Shown here piece by piece: positions 20,147-28,264 of a stretch of 64,000 bases of DNA. Every line of letters begins with the position of its first letter. Positions within the stretch are counted from its first letter, which is position 1. Both the position numbers and the translations under genes were made by a program. Under the pieces are notes generated by a model. The model was not told the origin of the DNA and did no database searches. It saw only the letters and a program-made list of their open reading frames with translations. The stretch comes from an uncultured Oscillospiraceae bacterium (GTDB lineage: Bacteria > Bacillota > Clostridia > Oscillospirales > Oscillospiraceae), in assembly GCA_947623745.1 (NCBI GenBank), contig CANQHN010000006.1:1-64000 (forward strand), read 5' to 3'.

Positions 20147-20175
20147 ATGAAAATCCTTTCTCAGTATGCTATAAT
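20147..20175 (+). promoter_or_regulatory. Extended -10 promoter of pgi
   Basis: TATAAT at 20170-20175 is preceded by TGC (extended -10). The -35 candidate ATGAAA (20147-20152) is weak at 17-base spacing. Confidence 0.7.
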
Positions 20176-20212
20176 GGTTCCAGCGTTGTTCCACAAATAA
20201 GGAGGAATCGTT

Positions 20213-21538
20213 ATGCTGAAACTTGACTTGTCCAAGCTGTCCGCTTTTCTCCCCGAGGACTACCTGACCAGCCGCCAGGCCGGCCTGGAGAAGGCCGCCG
20301 CCATGCTGGCCAACCACGACGGCCCCGGCGGGGACTTCACCGGCTGGGTCTACCTGCCCCGGGACTATGACAAGGCGGAGTTCGCCCGCATCCAGGCCGC
20401 CGCCGAGAAGATCAAAAAACAGTCCCAGGTGCTGGTGGTCATCGGCATCGGCGGCTCCTATCTGGGCGCCCGCGCCGTGGTGGAGCTCATCGCCTCCCCC
20501 AACTACAACCTGAAAAAGAAGGACACCCCCGACATCTACTTCGCCGGCAACGGCCTGTCCACCGACACCCTCCAGGAGCTCATCGAGATCATCGGCGACC
20601 GGGACTTCTCCGTCAACGTCATCTCCAAGTCCGGCACCACCACCGAGCCCGCCGTGGCCTTCCGCATCTTCAAGGGGATGCTGGAGCAGAAATACGGCAA
20701 GGAGGGGGCCCGGGAGCGCATCTACGCCACCACCGACAAGGCCCGGGGCGCCCTCAAGGGCCTGGCCGACGGCGAGGGCTACGAGGAGTTCGTGGTGCCC
20801 GACGACGTGGGCGGCCGCTACTCCGTCCTCACCGCCGTGGGCCTGCTGCCCATCGCCTGCGCGGGCATCGACATCCAGGCGCTGATGGCCGGCGCGGCCC
20901 AGGCCATGGACGAGCTGGGCCAGGGCGGCCTGGACAACCCCGCCTGGCAGTATGCCGCCGCCCGGAACGCCCTGTATGAGGGCGGCAAGAAGATGGAGCT
21001 GCTGGCCTGTTACGAGCCCGCCTTCCGCTTCTTCGCCGAGTGGTGGAAACAGCTCTACGGCGAGAGCGAGGGCAAGGACGGCAAGGGCCTGTTCCCCGCC
21101 AGCGTGGAGTACAACGCCGACCTGCACTCCATGGGCCAGTACATCCAGGAGGGCGAGCGGCTCATGTTCGAGACGGTGGTCAGCTTCGCCCCCAAGGGCG
21201 AGTTCACCATCCCCCACGACCCGGCCAATGTGGACGGACTGAACTTCCTGGCCGGCAAGCCCCTGGCCTATGTGGCCGAGAAGGCCATGCGGGGGGTCAT
21301 CCTGGCCCACGTGGACGGCGGCGTGCCCAACGTGCTCATCCAGATGCCCGCCATCGGGGCGAAGTCCGTGGGCTACCTCATCTACTTCTTCGAGTACGTC
21401 TGCGGCCTGTCCGGCTACCTGCTGGGGGTCAACCCCTTCAACCAGCCCGGCGTGGAGGCCTACAAGAAGAACATGTTCGCCCTGCTGGGCAAGCCCGGCT
21501 ACGAGGACATGAAGGCCGCCCTGGAGGCGCGCCTGTGA
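20213..21538 (+). CDS. pgi: Glucose-6-phosphate isomerase
   Basis: A 441-residue phosphoglucose isomerase of the short Firmicute type, interconverting glucose-6-P and fructose-6-P. The phosphate site is in [13 protein letters not shown] and [11 protein letters not shown]; the catalytic region includes FIPHDP-like EFTIPHDP and the C-terminal [16 protein letters not shown] signature with the active-site Lys. AAGGAGG precedes the ATG. It faces glmS, which uses its product fructose-6-P. Confidence 0.97.
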   Translation: MLKLDLSKLSAFLPEDYLTSRQAGLEKAAAMLANHDGPGGDFTGWVYLPRDYDKAEFARIQAAAEKIKKQSQVLVVIGIGGSYLGARAVVELIASPNYNLKKKDTPDIYFAGNGLSTDTLQELIEIIGDRDFSVNVISKSGTTTEPAVAFRIFKGMLEQKYGKEGARERIYATTDKARGALKGLADGEGYEEFVVPDDVGGRYSVLTAVGLLPIACAGIDIQALMAGAAQAMDELGQGGLDNPAWQYAAARNALYEGGKKMELLACYEPAFRFFAEWWKQLYGESEGKDGKGLFPASVEYNADLHSMGQYIQEGERLMFETVVSFAPKGEFTIPHDPANVDGLNFLAGKPLAYVAEKAMRGVILAHVDGGVPNVLIQMPAIGAKSVGYLIYFFEYVCGLSGYLLGVNPFNQPGVEAYKKNMFALLGKPGYEDMKAALEARL

Positions 21539-21553
21539 TCGAAACAGCGCAGC

Positions 21554-21587
21554 AAAAGCCCCTCTCCGATCCGGAGAGGGGCTTTTT
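21554..21587. terminator. Bidirectional terminator between pgi and glmS
   Basis: AAAAGCCCCTCTCCG / CGGAGAGGGGCTTTTTT with a 2-4 base loop serves both convergent genes. Confidence 0.88.
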
Positions 21588-21594
21588 TCAGCTT

Positions 21595-23430
21595 TTATTC
21601 CACCGTCACGCTCTTGGCCAGGTTCCTGGGCTTGTCGATATCGCAGCCCCGCATCAGCGCCACATAGTAGGCGAACAGCTGCAGGTGGGCGATGCCCAGG
21701 GAGGGCAGCAGCATGTCGCAGGTGTCCGGGATGGTCATCACCGCGTCAGCGGTCCGGGCCATGGCCTCCCGGCGGCTCTCGGTGGTGACGGCCAGCACGT
21801 CGGCCCCCCGGGCCTTCACCTCCACCACGTTGCTCATGGCCTTCTCGAACAGCCGGCCGCAGGTGCCCAGGGCGAACACCAGGGTGCCGTCCTCGATAAG
21901 GGAGATGGTGCCGTGCTTCAGCTCGCCGGAGGCGTATGCCTCGGAGTGGATGTAGGAGATTTCCTTCAGCTTCAGGGAGCCCTCCAGGCCCATGGCGTAG
22001 TCCAGGTTCCGGCCGATGAAGAACACCGAGCTGTGGTTGAAGTACTGGGAGGCCAGGTACTGCACCTGATCCCGGTCGGCCAGCACGGTCTCCAGCTTGC
22101 CGGGCAGCAGGAGGAACTCGTCCAGGGTGGCCCGGTACTCGCCCAGCTCTATGGTGCCCAGCACCCGGGCGAAGTGGAGGGCCAGCAGGTCCAGCACCGC
22201 CAGCTGGGTGGAGTAGGCCTTGGTGGTGGCCACGGCGATCTCCGGCCCGGCCCAGGTGTAGAGCACCACGTCGGACTCCCGGGCGATGGACGAGCCCACC
22301 ACATTGACGATGGAGAGGACCGTGGCACCCAGCCGCTTGGCCTCCCGCAGGGCGGCCATGGAGTCCAGGGTCTCTCCGGACTGGCTGATGACGATGACCA
22401 GGGTGTGGTCCGTCAGGATGGGGTCCATGTACCGGAACTCCGAGGCCAGAGCCACCTCCACCGGCCGGCGCAGCAGCCGCTCGATGTTGTACTTGCCCAC
22501 CATGCCCACGTGGTAGCTGGAGCCGCAGGCTACGATGTAAATCTTGTCCATGCGCCTGATGTAGTCCTCATCCAGGCCGAAGTTCTCGAAGAACACCTCT
22601 CCGTCCCTGATGCGGGGGAAGATGGCGTGCCGGAGGGCGTCGGGCTGCTCCATGATCTCCTTGAACATGAAGTGCTCGTAGCCGCCCTTCTCCGCCGCGT
22701 CGATCTCCCAGTCCACCCGGCTGATCTCCTTCTCCACGGGCTGCATCATGCTGTTGTAGCACTGGATGCCGTCCCGGGTGAGGATGGCCAGCTCGCCGTT
22801 GTCCATATACACCACGTCCCGGGTGTACTTGATGACGGCGGTGACGTCGCTGGCCATGAAGTTGAACCCGTCGCCGTAGCCCAGGATCATGGGGTTGTCC
22901 TTGCGCACGGCGATGAGCTGATCCGGGGCGTCGGCGCAGAGGATGCCCAGGGCATAGGCCCCCTCGATGAGGTGCAGGCTCTCGTAGACGGCCTGAAGGA
23001 TGTCCCCCTTGTAGAAGTACTCCACCAGCTGGGCCACCACCTCCGTATCGGTCTCCGAGACGAAGGGGACGCCCTTGTCGATGAGGAACGCTTTCAGCTC
23101 CACGTAGTTCTCGATGATGCCGTTGTGGACCACGGCGATCCGGCCGCTGCGGCTGACCTGGGGGTGGGAGTTGACGTCGCTGGGAGCGCCGTGGGTGGCC
23201 CAGCGGGTGTGTCCGATGCCCACCGTGCCGTCCAGGGCGGCCCCGCCCTGGAGCACGTCGGAGAGCACCTGGAGCCGGCCCTTGGTCTTTTTGACCACCA
23301 GGCCGCCCTCCTTCTCCGAGTACACCGCTACGCCGGCGGAGTCATACCCCCGGTACTCCAGGCGGCTGAGCCCCTCCAGCAGGATAGGGGCCACCTGCTC
23401 CTTGCCGATATATCCAACGATTCCACACAT
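21595..23430 (-). CDS. glmS: Glutamine-fructose-6-P aminotransferase
   Basis: A 611-residue GlmS making glucosamine-6-phosphate, the first step to UDP-GlcNAc. The glutaminase domain starts with Cys2 (MCGIVGYIG) as nucleophile and has GIGHTRWATHG and SETDTEVVA. Two SIS isomerase domains follow (ACGSSYHVG, ISQSGETLDS, and later GRNLDYAMGLEGSLKLKEISY). The ATG at 23430 follows a self-cleaving glmS ribozyme leader, which represses the gene when GlcN6P is abundant. The longer upstream frame is inside the ribozyme RNA and was not used. Confidence 0.98.
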   Translation of the reverse strand: MCGIVGYIGKEQVAPILLEGLSRLEYRGYDSAGVAVYSEKEGGLVVKKTKGRLQVLSDVLQGGAALDGTVGIGHTRWATHGAPSDVNSHPQVSRSGRIAVVHNGIIENYVELKAFLIDKGVPFVSETDTEVVAQLVEYFYKGDILQAVYESLHLIEGAYALGILCADAPDQLIAVRKDNPMILGYGDGFNFMASDVTAVIKYTRDVVYMDNGELAILTRDGIQCYNSMMQPVEKEISRVDWEIDAAEKGGYEHFMFKEIMEQPDALRHAIFPRIRDGEVFFENFGLDEDYIRRMDKIYIVACGSSYHVGMVGKYNIERLLRRPVEVALASEFRYMDPILTDHTLVIVISQSGETLDSMAALREAKRLGATVLSIVNVVGSSIARESDVVLYTWAGPEIAVATTKAYSTQLAVLDLLALHFARVLGTIELGEYRATLDEFLLLPGKLETVLADRDQVQYLASQYFNHSSVFFIGRNLDYAMGLEGSLKLKEISYIHSEAYASGELKHGTISLIEDGTLVFALGTCGRLFEKAMSNVVEVKARGADVLAVTTESRREAMARTADAVMTIPDTCDMLLPSLGIAHLQLFAYYVALMRGCDIDKPRNLAKSVTVE

Positions 23431-23527
23431 AGTTCGTTTTCCTCCTGTTTTTGATTCCGGCCCTCCATTGTGAGAGGGCCCCAAACGAAGAGGACAAACT
23501 CGCAGCCATTTGTCGCTCGTTCCCCGG

Positions 23528-23671
23528 CCGCGGCCCCTTTGTCCCAACGGTCACCCGTGGATTTGCCTGCCGCGTGCGCGCCCGGAGCGGCGCGGAGGGG
23601 CATCCGCCGAAATCCTCGATACTCCCCTCTCCTCGTCGTCCTGGGACATCCCTGCCCCAGGCGCTGGCGCT
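23528..23671 (-). ncRNA. glmS ribozyme
   Basis: On the minus strand the leader has AGCGCC (cleavage expected between A at 23671 and G at 23670) and a P2 hairpin CCTGGG / CCCAGG. The conserved core follows: GACGACGAGGAGAGGGG, then TATCGAGGATTTCGGCGGATG, then CCCCTCC, with P3/P4 elements ending near GGGACAAAGG. This is the GlcN6P-activated self-cleaving ribozyme of Gram-positive glmS mRNAs. It sits about 100 bases before the glmS ATG. The outer boundary at 23528 is approximate. Confidence 0.9.
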
Positions 23672-23758
23672 CCTGTTGGACCCTGGGTCCAAAGCCCTCC
23701 TTTCCTTCTGCGAAACGGCCCCAGCGCCTTGTTCCTGAGAGCGCCTGGACTTTAATGA

Positions 23759-23787
23759 ATTATATCAAGTTTTCCCCGGGGAGTAAA
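23759..23787 (-). promoter_or_regulatory. Promoter of glmS
   Basis: TTTACT (23782-23787), 17 bases, and TATAAT (23759-23764) preceded by TGA on the minus strand, about 80 bases before the ribozyme cleavage site. Confidence 0.75.
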
Positions 23788-23851
23788 GAGCGACTTTTGC
23801 CAAAACCTGCGGCGGACGGAAAAGGCGGCGGCATCTCCGTGCCGCCGCCTT

Positions 23852-24955
23852 TTAGAAATCGTATGACAGCCTGCCCTCCGTCCGGGCCAGCTCCGCAAGC
23901 TCCCGGTTTTTCTCGTTGAGGGGGCCGAACACATCCAGGGGGCACAGCACCTTAGGGCAGATGCGGATCAGCGCCGCCGCCCGGTCAAAGGCGGCCCGGC
24001 CGATGGGCTGGAAGGGAATTTCGGACACCACTTCCACCCCCAGGGCGGAGGCCACCGGGAAATCCAGGTCGTTTTCCTGGAGCACGCCGGCGGCGAAGGG
24101 GACGCCCCGGCGCTGAAGGCGGCGGTACACCGGGATGCCCCGGCCCGCCCCGCCGATGACGAACACCTGGGGCTCTCCGGCGGGCCGCTCCAGCTCCAGG
24201 CAGCCGAAGTCCGGGATGTAGCTGCCCCGGGCCGCGCCGTAGAGCTGGGCGATATGCTCCTCGGTGAAGATCTCCTCTGGCGGCCCGAACCGCTCGATGG
24301 CCCCGTTGTGGACGCAGGCCACCAGGTCGGACACCTTCTGGGCCAGGTCCAGCTCGTGGAGGGACAGCACTACAGCCAATCTGCGCTCCCGGGCCAGGTC
24401 CTTCAGGATCGCCAGCAGCTCCAGCTTGTGGCGGATATCCAGGAAGGAGGTGGGCTCGTCCAGGACCAGCACCTCCGGCTCCTGGCACAGGGCCCGGGCC
24501 AGCAGCACCCGCTGGCGCTGGCCGTCGCTCAGGCGTGTGAAGTCCTCCCGGGCCAGGTCCCGGGCGTGGACCAGCTCAAGGGCCTCGTACACCTTGTCCC
24601 AGTCCTTCTGGGACAGCACGCCCAGCCGCCCGGTGTAGGGGTAGCGGCCGGCGGCGGCCACGTCGGCGCAGGTCATCAGCTCCGGGCGCACCCGCTGGGT
24701 CATGAGCACCGACAGGCGCCTGGCGATTTCCCCCTCCGTCATATCGGCCATGGCCCGCCCGTCCAGGTACACCGCGCCGCACAGGGCGTCCAGCTGCCGG
24801 ATGATGCCCCGCAGGACGGTGGTCTTGCCCGCCCCGTTGGGGCCGATGAGGGTCAGGATCTCCCCCCGGCGCACCCGCAGGTCCACGTGCTCCACCAGGG
24901 GCTTTTTCCCGTAGCCCACCGACAGGTCCCGGGTGCGCAGATAGAACTCCTCCAT
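23852..24955 (-). CDS. btuD: Cobalamin ABC importer ATPase with extra C-terminal domain
   Basis: A 367-residue ATPase of the FecE/BtuD family. Walker A GPNGAGKTT is at 38-46, the signature LSDGQRQR and Walker B VLVLDEPTSFLD follow, and the ATPase ends near residue 250. The rest (about 115 residues) is an additional domain beginning with QVFVIGGAGRGIPVYRRLQ, a possible nucleotide-binding loop, then PFAAGVLQENDLDFPVA. This is unusual for BtuD, about 250 residues in E. coli. It is last in a cobalamin-riboswitch operon; an iron-siderophore substrate is the alternative. Confidence 0.85.
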   Translation of the reverse strand: MEEFYLRTRDLSVGYGKKPLVEHVDLRVRRGEILTLIGPNGAGKTTVLRGIIRQLDALCGAVYLDGRAMADMTEGEIARRLSVLMTQRVRPELMTCADVAAAGRYPYTGRLGVLSQKDWDKVYEALELVHARDLAREDFTRLSDGQRQRVLLARALCQEPEVLVLDEPTSFLDIRHKLELLAILKDLARERRLAVVLSLHELDLAQKVSDLVACVHNGAIERFGPPEEIFTEEHIAQLYGAARGSYIPDFGCLELERPAGEPQVFVIGGAGRGIPVYRRLQRRGVPFAAGVLQENDLDFPVASALGVEVVSEIPFQPIGRAAFDRAAALIRICPKVLCPLDVFGPLNEKNRELAELARTEGRLSYDF

Positions 24956-24967
24956 ACGCGCCCTCCC

Positions 24968-25984
24968 CTACCGTTCCGCGGCCCGGCGGCCGGCCATCAT
25001 GTAGAGGACCACCGGCGCGCCGAACACGGCGGTGACCGAGCTGATGCTCAGCTCAGTGGGGGCGAACAGGGTGCGGGCGATGAGGTCGCACAGCAGGCAG
25101 AAGGCCCCGCCCCCCAGAAAGCAGGCCGGGATCATCAGGATGGGCCGGGCGGTGCGGAACAGGGACTTCATCAGGTGGGGCACCGCGATACCCACGAAGG
25201 AGACCGGCCCGGCGAAGGCGGTGACGCAGGCGGACAGCACGCTGGACAGCAAAATCAGCTCCGCCCGGAACCGCCGCACGTTCACCCCCATGCTCCGGGC
25301 GTAGACCTCCCCCAGCTGGTAGGCCCCCATGGGCTTGGACAGCAGGAAGGTGAGCAGCAGGGCGAGCCCCACCACCGCCGCCATCACCCCCACGCTGTCC
25401 CAGTAGATGCCGGAGAAGCTGCCCATGGACCAGTTGTGGAGGTTGACGATGTTGGAGTCGTCGGCGAAGGTGACCACGAAGTCGGTGACAGCGGAGCAGA
25501 TGTAGCCGATCATCACCCCGCACACCACCAGCAGGGACATGCGGTGCAGCCGGCGGGAGAGCAGCAGGATGAACCCCATGGAGATCATGGCCCCCGCGAA
25601 GGCGGCGGCGATGAGGGCCGCCGACCCGGCGGTCAGTCCCCGGCCGAGCAGGAAGATCATGGTCAGGGACACGGTCAGCTTGGCCCCGGAGGAGATGCCC
25701 AGCACGAAGGGCCCGGCGATGGGGTTGGCGAAGAAGGTCTGGAGCAAAAATCCAGACACCGACAGCGCCCCGCCCAGGATGGCCGCGGCCAGCACCCGGG
25801 GCAGGCGCATCTCCCACAGGATGCTGCTGGCCGTGGATCCGTCCGGCGGGGAAAACAGCAGGCCCAGGGCCTGCCCCGCCGTGACAGAGGCGCTGCCCGA
25901 GACCAGGTTCCACAGCCCCAGCAGCACCAGCAGGGCGGCCAGCAGAGCGAAGCAGGCGCTGTACCGGGCGCGCAGGCGCGTCAT
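24968..25984 (-). CDS. btuC: Cobalamin/metal-chelate ABC permease
   Basis: A 338-residue FecCD/BtuC permease with about ten hydrophobic segments. Family blocks include LRLPRVLAAAILGGALSVSG (as MRLPRVLAAAI...), GPFVLGISSGAKL and the C-terminal FVGIAVPHLMKSLF with GGGAFCLLCDLIARTL. It lies 12 bases upstream of the ATPase gene and 19 bases downstream of the binding-protein gene. Confidence 0.9.
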   Translation of the reverse strand: MTRLRARYSACFALLAALLVLLGLWNLVSGSASVTAGQALGLLFSPPDGSTASSILWEMRLPRVLAAAILGGALSVSGFLLQTFFANPIAGPFVLGISSGAKLTVSLTMIFLLGRGLTAGSAALIAAAFAGAMISMGFILLLSRRLHRMSLLVVCGVMIGYICSAVTDFVVTFADDSNIVNLHNWSMGSFSGIYWDSVGVMAAVVGLALLLTFLLSKPMGAYQLGEVYARSMGVNVRRFRAELILLSSVLSACVTAFAGPVSFVGIAVPHLMKSLFRTARPILMIPACFLGGGAFCLLCDLIARTLFAPTELSISSVTAVFGAPVVLYMMAGRRAAER

Positions 25985-26003
25985 GTTCCTCCCCCTCTCT
26001 AAA

Positions 26004-27167
26004 TCAGGTCAGCCGGTGCAGATAGGTCAGCTCCAGCCCCGCCGGGTCCTCCGCGGTGAGGATGGCGTTCAGGTCCCGGATGAAGTCCCCCAGCCCCAGG
26101 CTCTCCTGGAACAGGTTCTTGCCGGTGCACCACACCCGGCCCTCCTGGACCGCTTTGAAGTCGGCCAGCAGGGGGCTCTTCTCCAGCAGCTGGTCCACCG
26201 TGTCCAGCTCGGCGTCGATGGCGCTGTTGTAGATGAGCACGTCGGCCTCCCGGGCGGCGTCGTAGAAGGCCTCCATCTGCATATTCACGGTGGAAAGGGC
26301 GTTCTCCCCCTTCCCCAGGTCCGAAAAGATGTACTCCCCTCCGGCCAGGCCGATGGACTGGGCGATGTAGTCCTCCGACTTGTGTACGTTCACCGCGCCG
26401 TTGGAGGTGATGGAGAAGAAGGCCACCGTCTTTCCGGTGCTCTCCTGCTCCAGAATGGGGGCCAGGGTCTGGAGCTGGGCGGTGAAGTACTCCTCCGCCT
26501 GCTCCCGCTTCCCCAGCAGCACGCCGTAGAGCTTGATCCACTCCATCCGCCCCAGGGGGTGGTTCTCGTAGCTGGAGCGCTCCACCAGCACGGGCACGCC
26601 GAACCGCTCCAGCTGCTCCCGGACCTCCGGGGAGTGGTAGATCATGGTGGACTCCAGGGCCAGGTCGCACCCCCTGTCCAGGATCAGCTCATAGTCCGGG
26701 GCGCTGTACTTGCCGGCGTAGACCATCCGGCCGGACTCCATGGCCTGCCTGGCCTCGGGGATGTACCAGCCGGAGACGTCGGTGCCCGAGAGGGTGACCG
26801 CCCCTACGGCGTCCAGCTCCCGGAACAGGTCCATGGCGGAGGTGGCGGCCAGGTAGATCTGGTCCAGGGGGGCCTGGAGCACCGCCACCCCTTCCGGCAC
26901 CCCGGCGGGGACCTGCGCCCCCTCGGGGACCAGCAGGGCGTCACCGCTGTCCCGGATGGAGATCTTCGCGTATCCCCCGGTGCAGAAGTCCACGGAGAAC
27001 TGCCGGGCGTAGGCCAGCTCCAGGCTGTCCTCCACCTCCAGGTCCTCCCAGGCCACGGCCCGGGACTCTACAGGCGGGACGTCCTGCGCTGGGGCGTCAG
27101 GCCGGGGGACGCAGGCGCACAGGGCCAGCAGGAGCAGCAGCGCCCCGAGAGCGAGCTTCCTTCTCAT
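26004..27167 (-). CDS. btuF: Cobalamin/metal-chelate binding lipoprotein
   Basis: A 387-residue periplasmic-binding protein of the TroA/BtuF superfamily. The signal sequence ends in LALCAC (lipobox-like). Lobe linkers show GAVTLSGTDVSGWYIPEA and later TGKTVAFFSITSNGAVNV. The start overlaps the stop of the small lipoprotein gene by 4 bases. Cobalamin as ligand is inferred from the riboswitch; the protein is longer than typical BtuF (about 270 residues). Confidence 0.82.
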   Translation of the reverse strand: MRRKLALGALLLLLALCACVPRPDAPAQDVPPVESRAVAWEDLEVEDSLELAYARQFSVDFCTGGYAKISIRDSGDALLVPEGAQVPAGVPEGVAVLQAPLDQIYLAATSAMDLFRELDAVGAVTLSGTDVSGWYIPEARQAMESGRMVYAGKYSAPDYELILDRGCDLALESTMIYHSPEVREQLERFGVPVLVERSSYENHPLGRMEWIKLYGVLLGKREQAEEYFTAQLQTLAPILEQESTGKTVAFFSITSNGAVNVHKSEDYIAQSIGLAGGEYIFSDLGKGENALSTVNMQMEAFYDAAREADVLIYNSAIDAELDTVDQLLEKSPLLADFKAVQEGRVWCTGKNLFQESLGLGDFIRDLNAILTAEDPAGLELTYLHRLT

Positions 27168-27697
27168 TGGGCCGCCTCGACGGTGGACGAGTCAAAGGTC
27201 AGGGTGTACTCGATCTCATGGGGGTTCCCCATGGCCACGGTGTCGGCCACCACGGGCAGGGGCTGGTCGAGGGCGGCCACGGGGATCTCAAAGGTGGAGC
27301 CGTCCTCATTGCTCAGCGCGTCGTACTGGACGCCGTCCACCTTCATGTAGTCGTAGTTGGAGCTGCTCCAGACGATGGTCGCCCACATCTGGCCGCCCTC
27401 CACCCGCAGGACAGCGGGGGACGCCACCGTGGTCTTGCCGGAGCCGCCCTCCAGGGCCACCTCCACCGTGTAGCTCCCGTCGTTCAGCGTACCGGCGTCC
27501 GGCTCCTCCGCCGGGCTGCTGGACGCGGGGGCGGAGCGCTCCGGCGTGGGGACGGAGGCGGCGGGCTCCGGGGCGCTCTGGGCCGGGGCGCCGGCAGAGG
27601 CGGACGGGGCGGGGGCCTTGTCCCCGGAGCAGGCGGCTAGCATACTCAGGGCCAGGGCGGCGGCGGTCAGCAGCGCAAACGTTTTCTTCAGACTCAT
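27164..27697 (-). CDS. Lipoprotein of B12 operon, NEAT-like beta domain
   Basis: A 177-residue lipoprotein: lipobox SMLAAC, a long Ala/Pro/Ser linker to about residue 60, then a beta-rich domain starting DGSYTVEVALEGGSGKT and containing ATIVWSSSNYDYMKVDG. The layout, with a YDYMKV segment in a short beta-sandwich, recalls NEAT-type haem/corrinoid-binding domains, but I cannot confirm the family. It is the first gene behind the cobalamin riboswitch and overlaps btuF by 4 bases, so a surface corrinoid-capturing role is a reasonable guess. Confidence 0.7.
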   Translation of the reverse strand: MSLKKTFALLTAAALALSMLAACSGDKAPAPSASAGAPAQSAPEPAASVPTPERSAPASSSPAEEPDAGTLNDGSYTVEVALEGGSGKTTVASPAVLRVEGGQMWATIVWSSSNYDYMKVDGVQYDALSNEDGSTFEIPVAALDQPLPVVADTVAMGNPHEIEYTLTFDSSTVEAAQ

Positions 27698-27792
27698 AAG
27701 GGGTTCCTCCTTGCAGTTGTCGGGGACGGGTCCGTCCCCCTGATGTATGGAAAATTTTACACCAGCATCGTAAGGTACAGGAACCCGCGGCA

Positions 27793-27822
27793 CAAAAAAC
27801 GCAGCCCCATAAGGATGCTGCG
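27793..27822 (-). terminator. Terminator of cobalamin riboswitch
   Basis: CGCAGC / GCTGCG hairpin with inner TCC/GGG pairing, followed by TTTTTT on the minus strand. It lies between the aptamer and the first operon gene and is the probable expression platform. Confidence 0.7.
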
Positions 27823-27919
27823 CCCGTTTCGTGCCCAATGGCAGACGGTACGACCAATTCCTCGTGATCTGGAACCTCAACCGAGAGCCGCTCCGGGGCC
27901 CTCCACGTCTCCGTTCCTG

Positions 27920-28115
27920 TACCGGCGGCAGGCAGGTCTCCTGGCTCGCGGTTCATGGCGCGCTGCCCAGCCTTCCCGGGTCTCCCCAGTGACTGCCCTC
28001 TCGGGCGCGGGCGGCGCGCTCGCCGCATACAGTGACGAGATCGCACAGGCCTTTCACCTGTTTCCCTATTATCCGTCCCTTCCACACAGGCGGAAGGACG
28101 GCACCTGACGCCTAT
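27920..28115 (-). promoter_or_regulatory. Cobalamin riboswitch
   Basis: On the minus strand the B12 box GAGCCAGGAGACCTGCC (27933-27949) is preceded by GTCACTG, AGGGAAACAGGTG and a 5' AGGTGCC block, in the order of adenosylcobalamin aptamers. B12 should repress the lipoprotein-btuFCD operon. The gap 27698-28264 contains the promoter, this aptamer, its terminator and the terminator of the next gene, with no other gene seen. Confidence 0.92.
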
Positions 28116-28155
28116 TCAGTTGTCCGGCGGGCACTCAACCTGCCGCCTTTTTTGT

Positions 28156-28184
28156 AGTATATCACGGCGGACAGGCCCTGTCAA
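28156..28184 (-). promoter_or_regulatory. Promoter of cobalamin operon
   Basis: TTGACA (28179-28184), 17 bases, TATACT (28156-28161) on the minus strand, 40 bases before the aptamer. Confidence 0.85.
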
Positions 28185-28221
28185 ACACTGCCGCGGCCGC
28201 CCCTCCCCCACAGGCGTAAAA

Positions 28222-28252
28222 CGCGGGCGGCCCCCTCTCGGGGCCGCCCGCG
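28222..28252 (-). terminator. Terminator after histidine kinase
   Basis: A 13-bp stem CGCGGGCGGCCCC / GGGGCCGCCCGCG with a 5-base loop, then TTTTACG on the minus strand. Confidence 0.75.
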
Positions 28253-28264
28253 TCAGAGTCATAT

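Noticed and set aside
21040..23454. 804-residue open frame on the plus strand
   Set aside because: It is the complement of glmS and the end of pgi; both of those have full family motifs. The translation has no recognisable domain.
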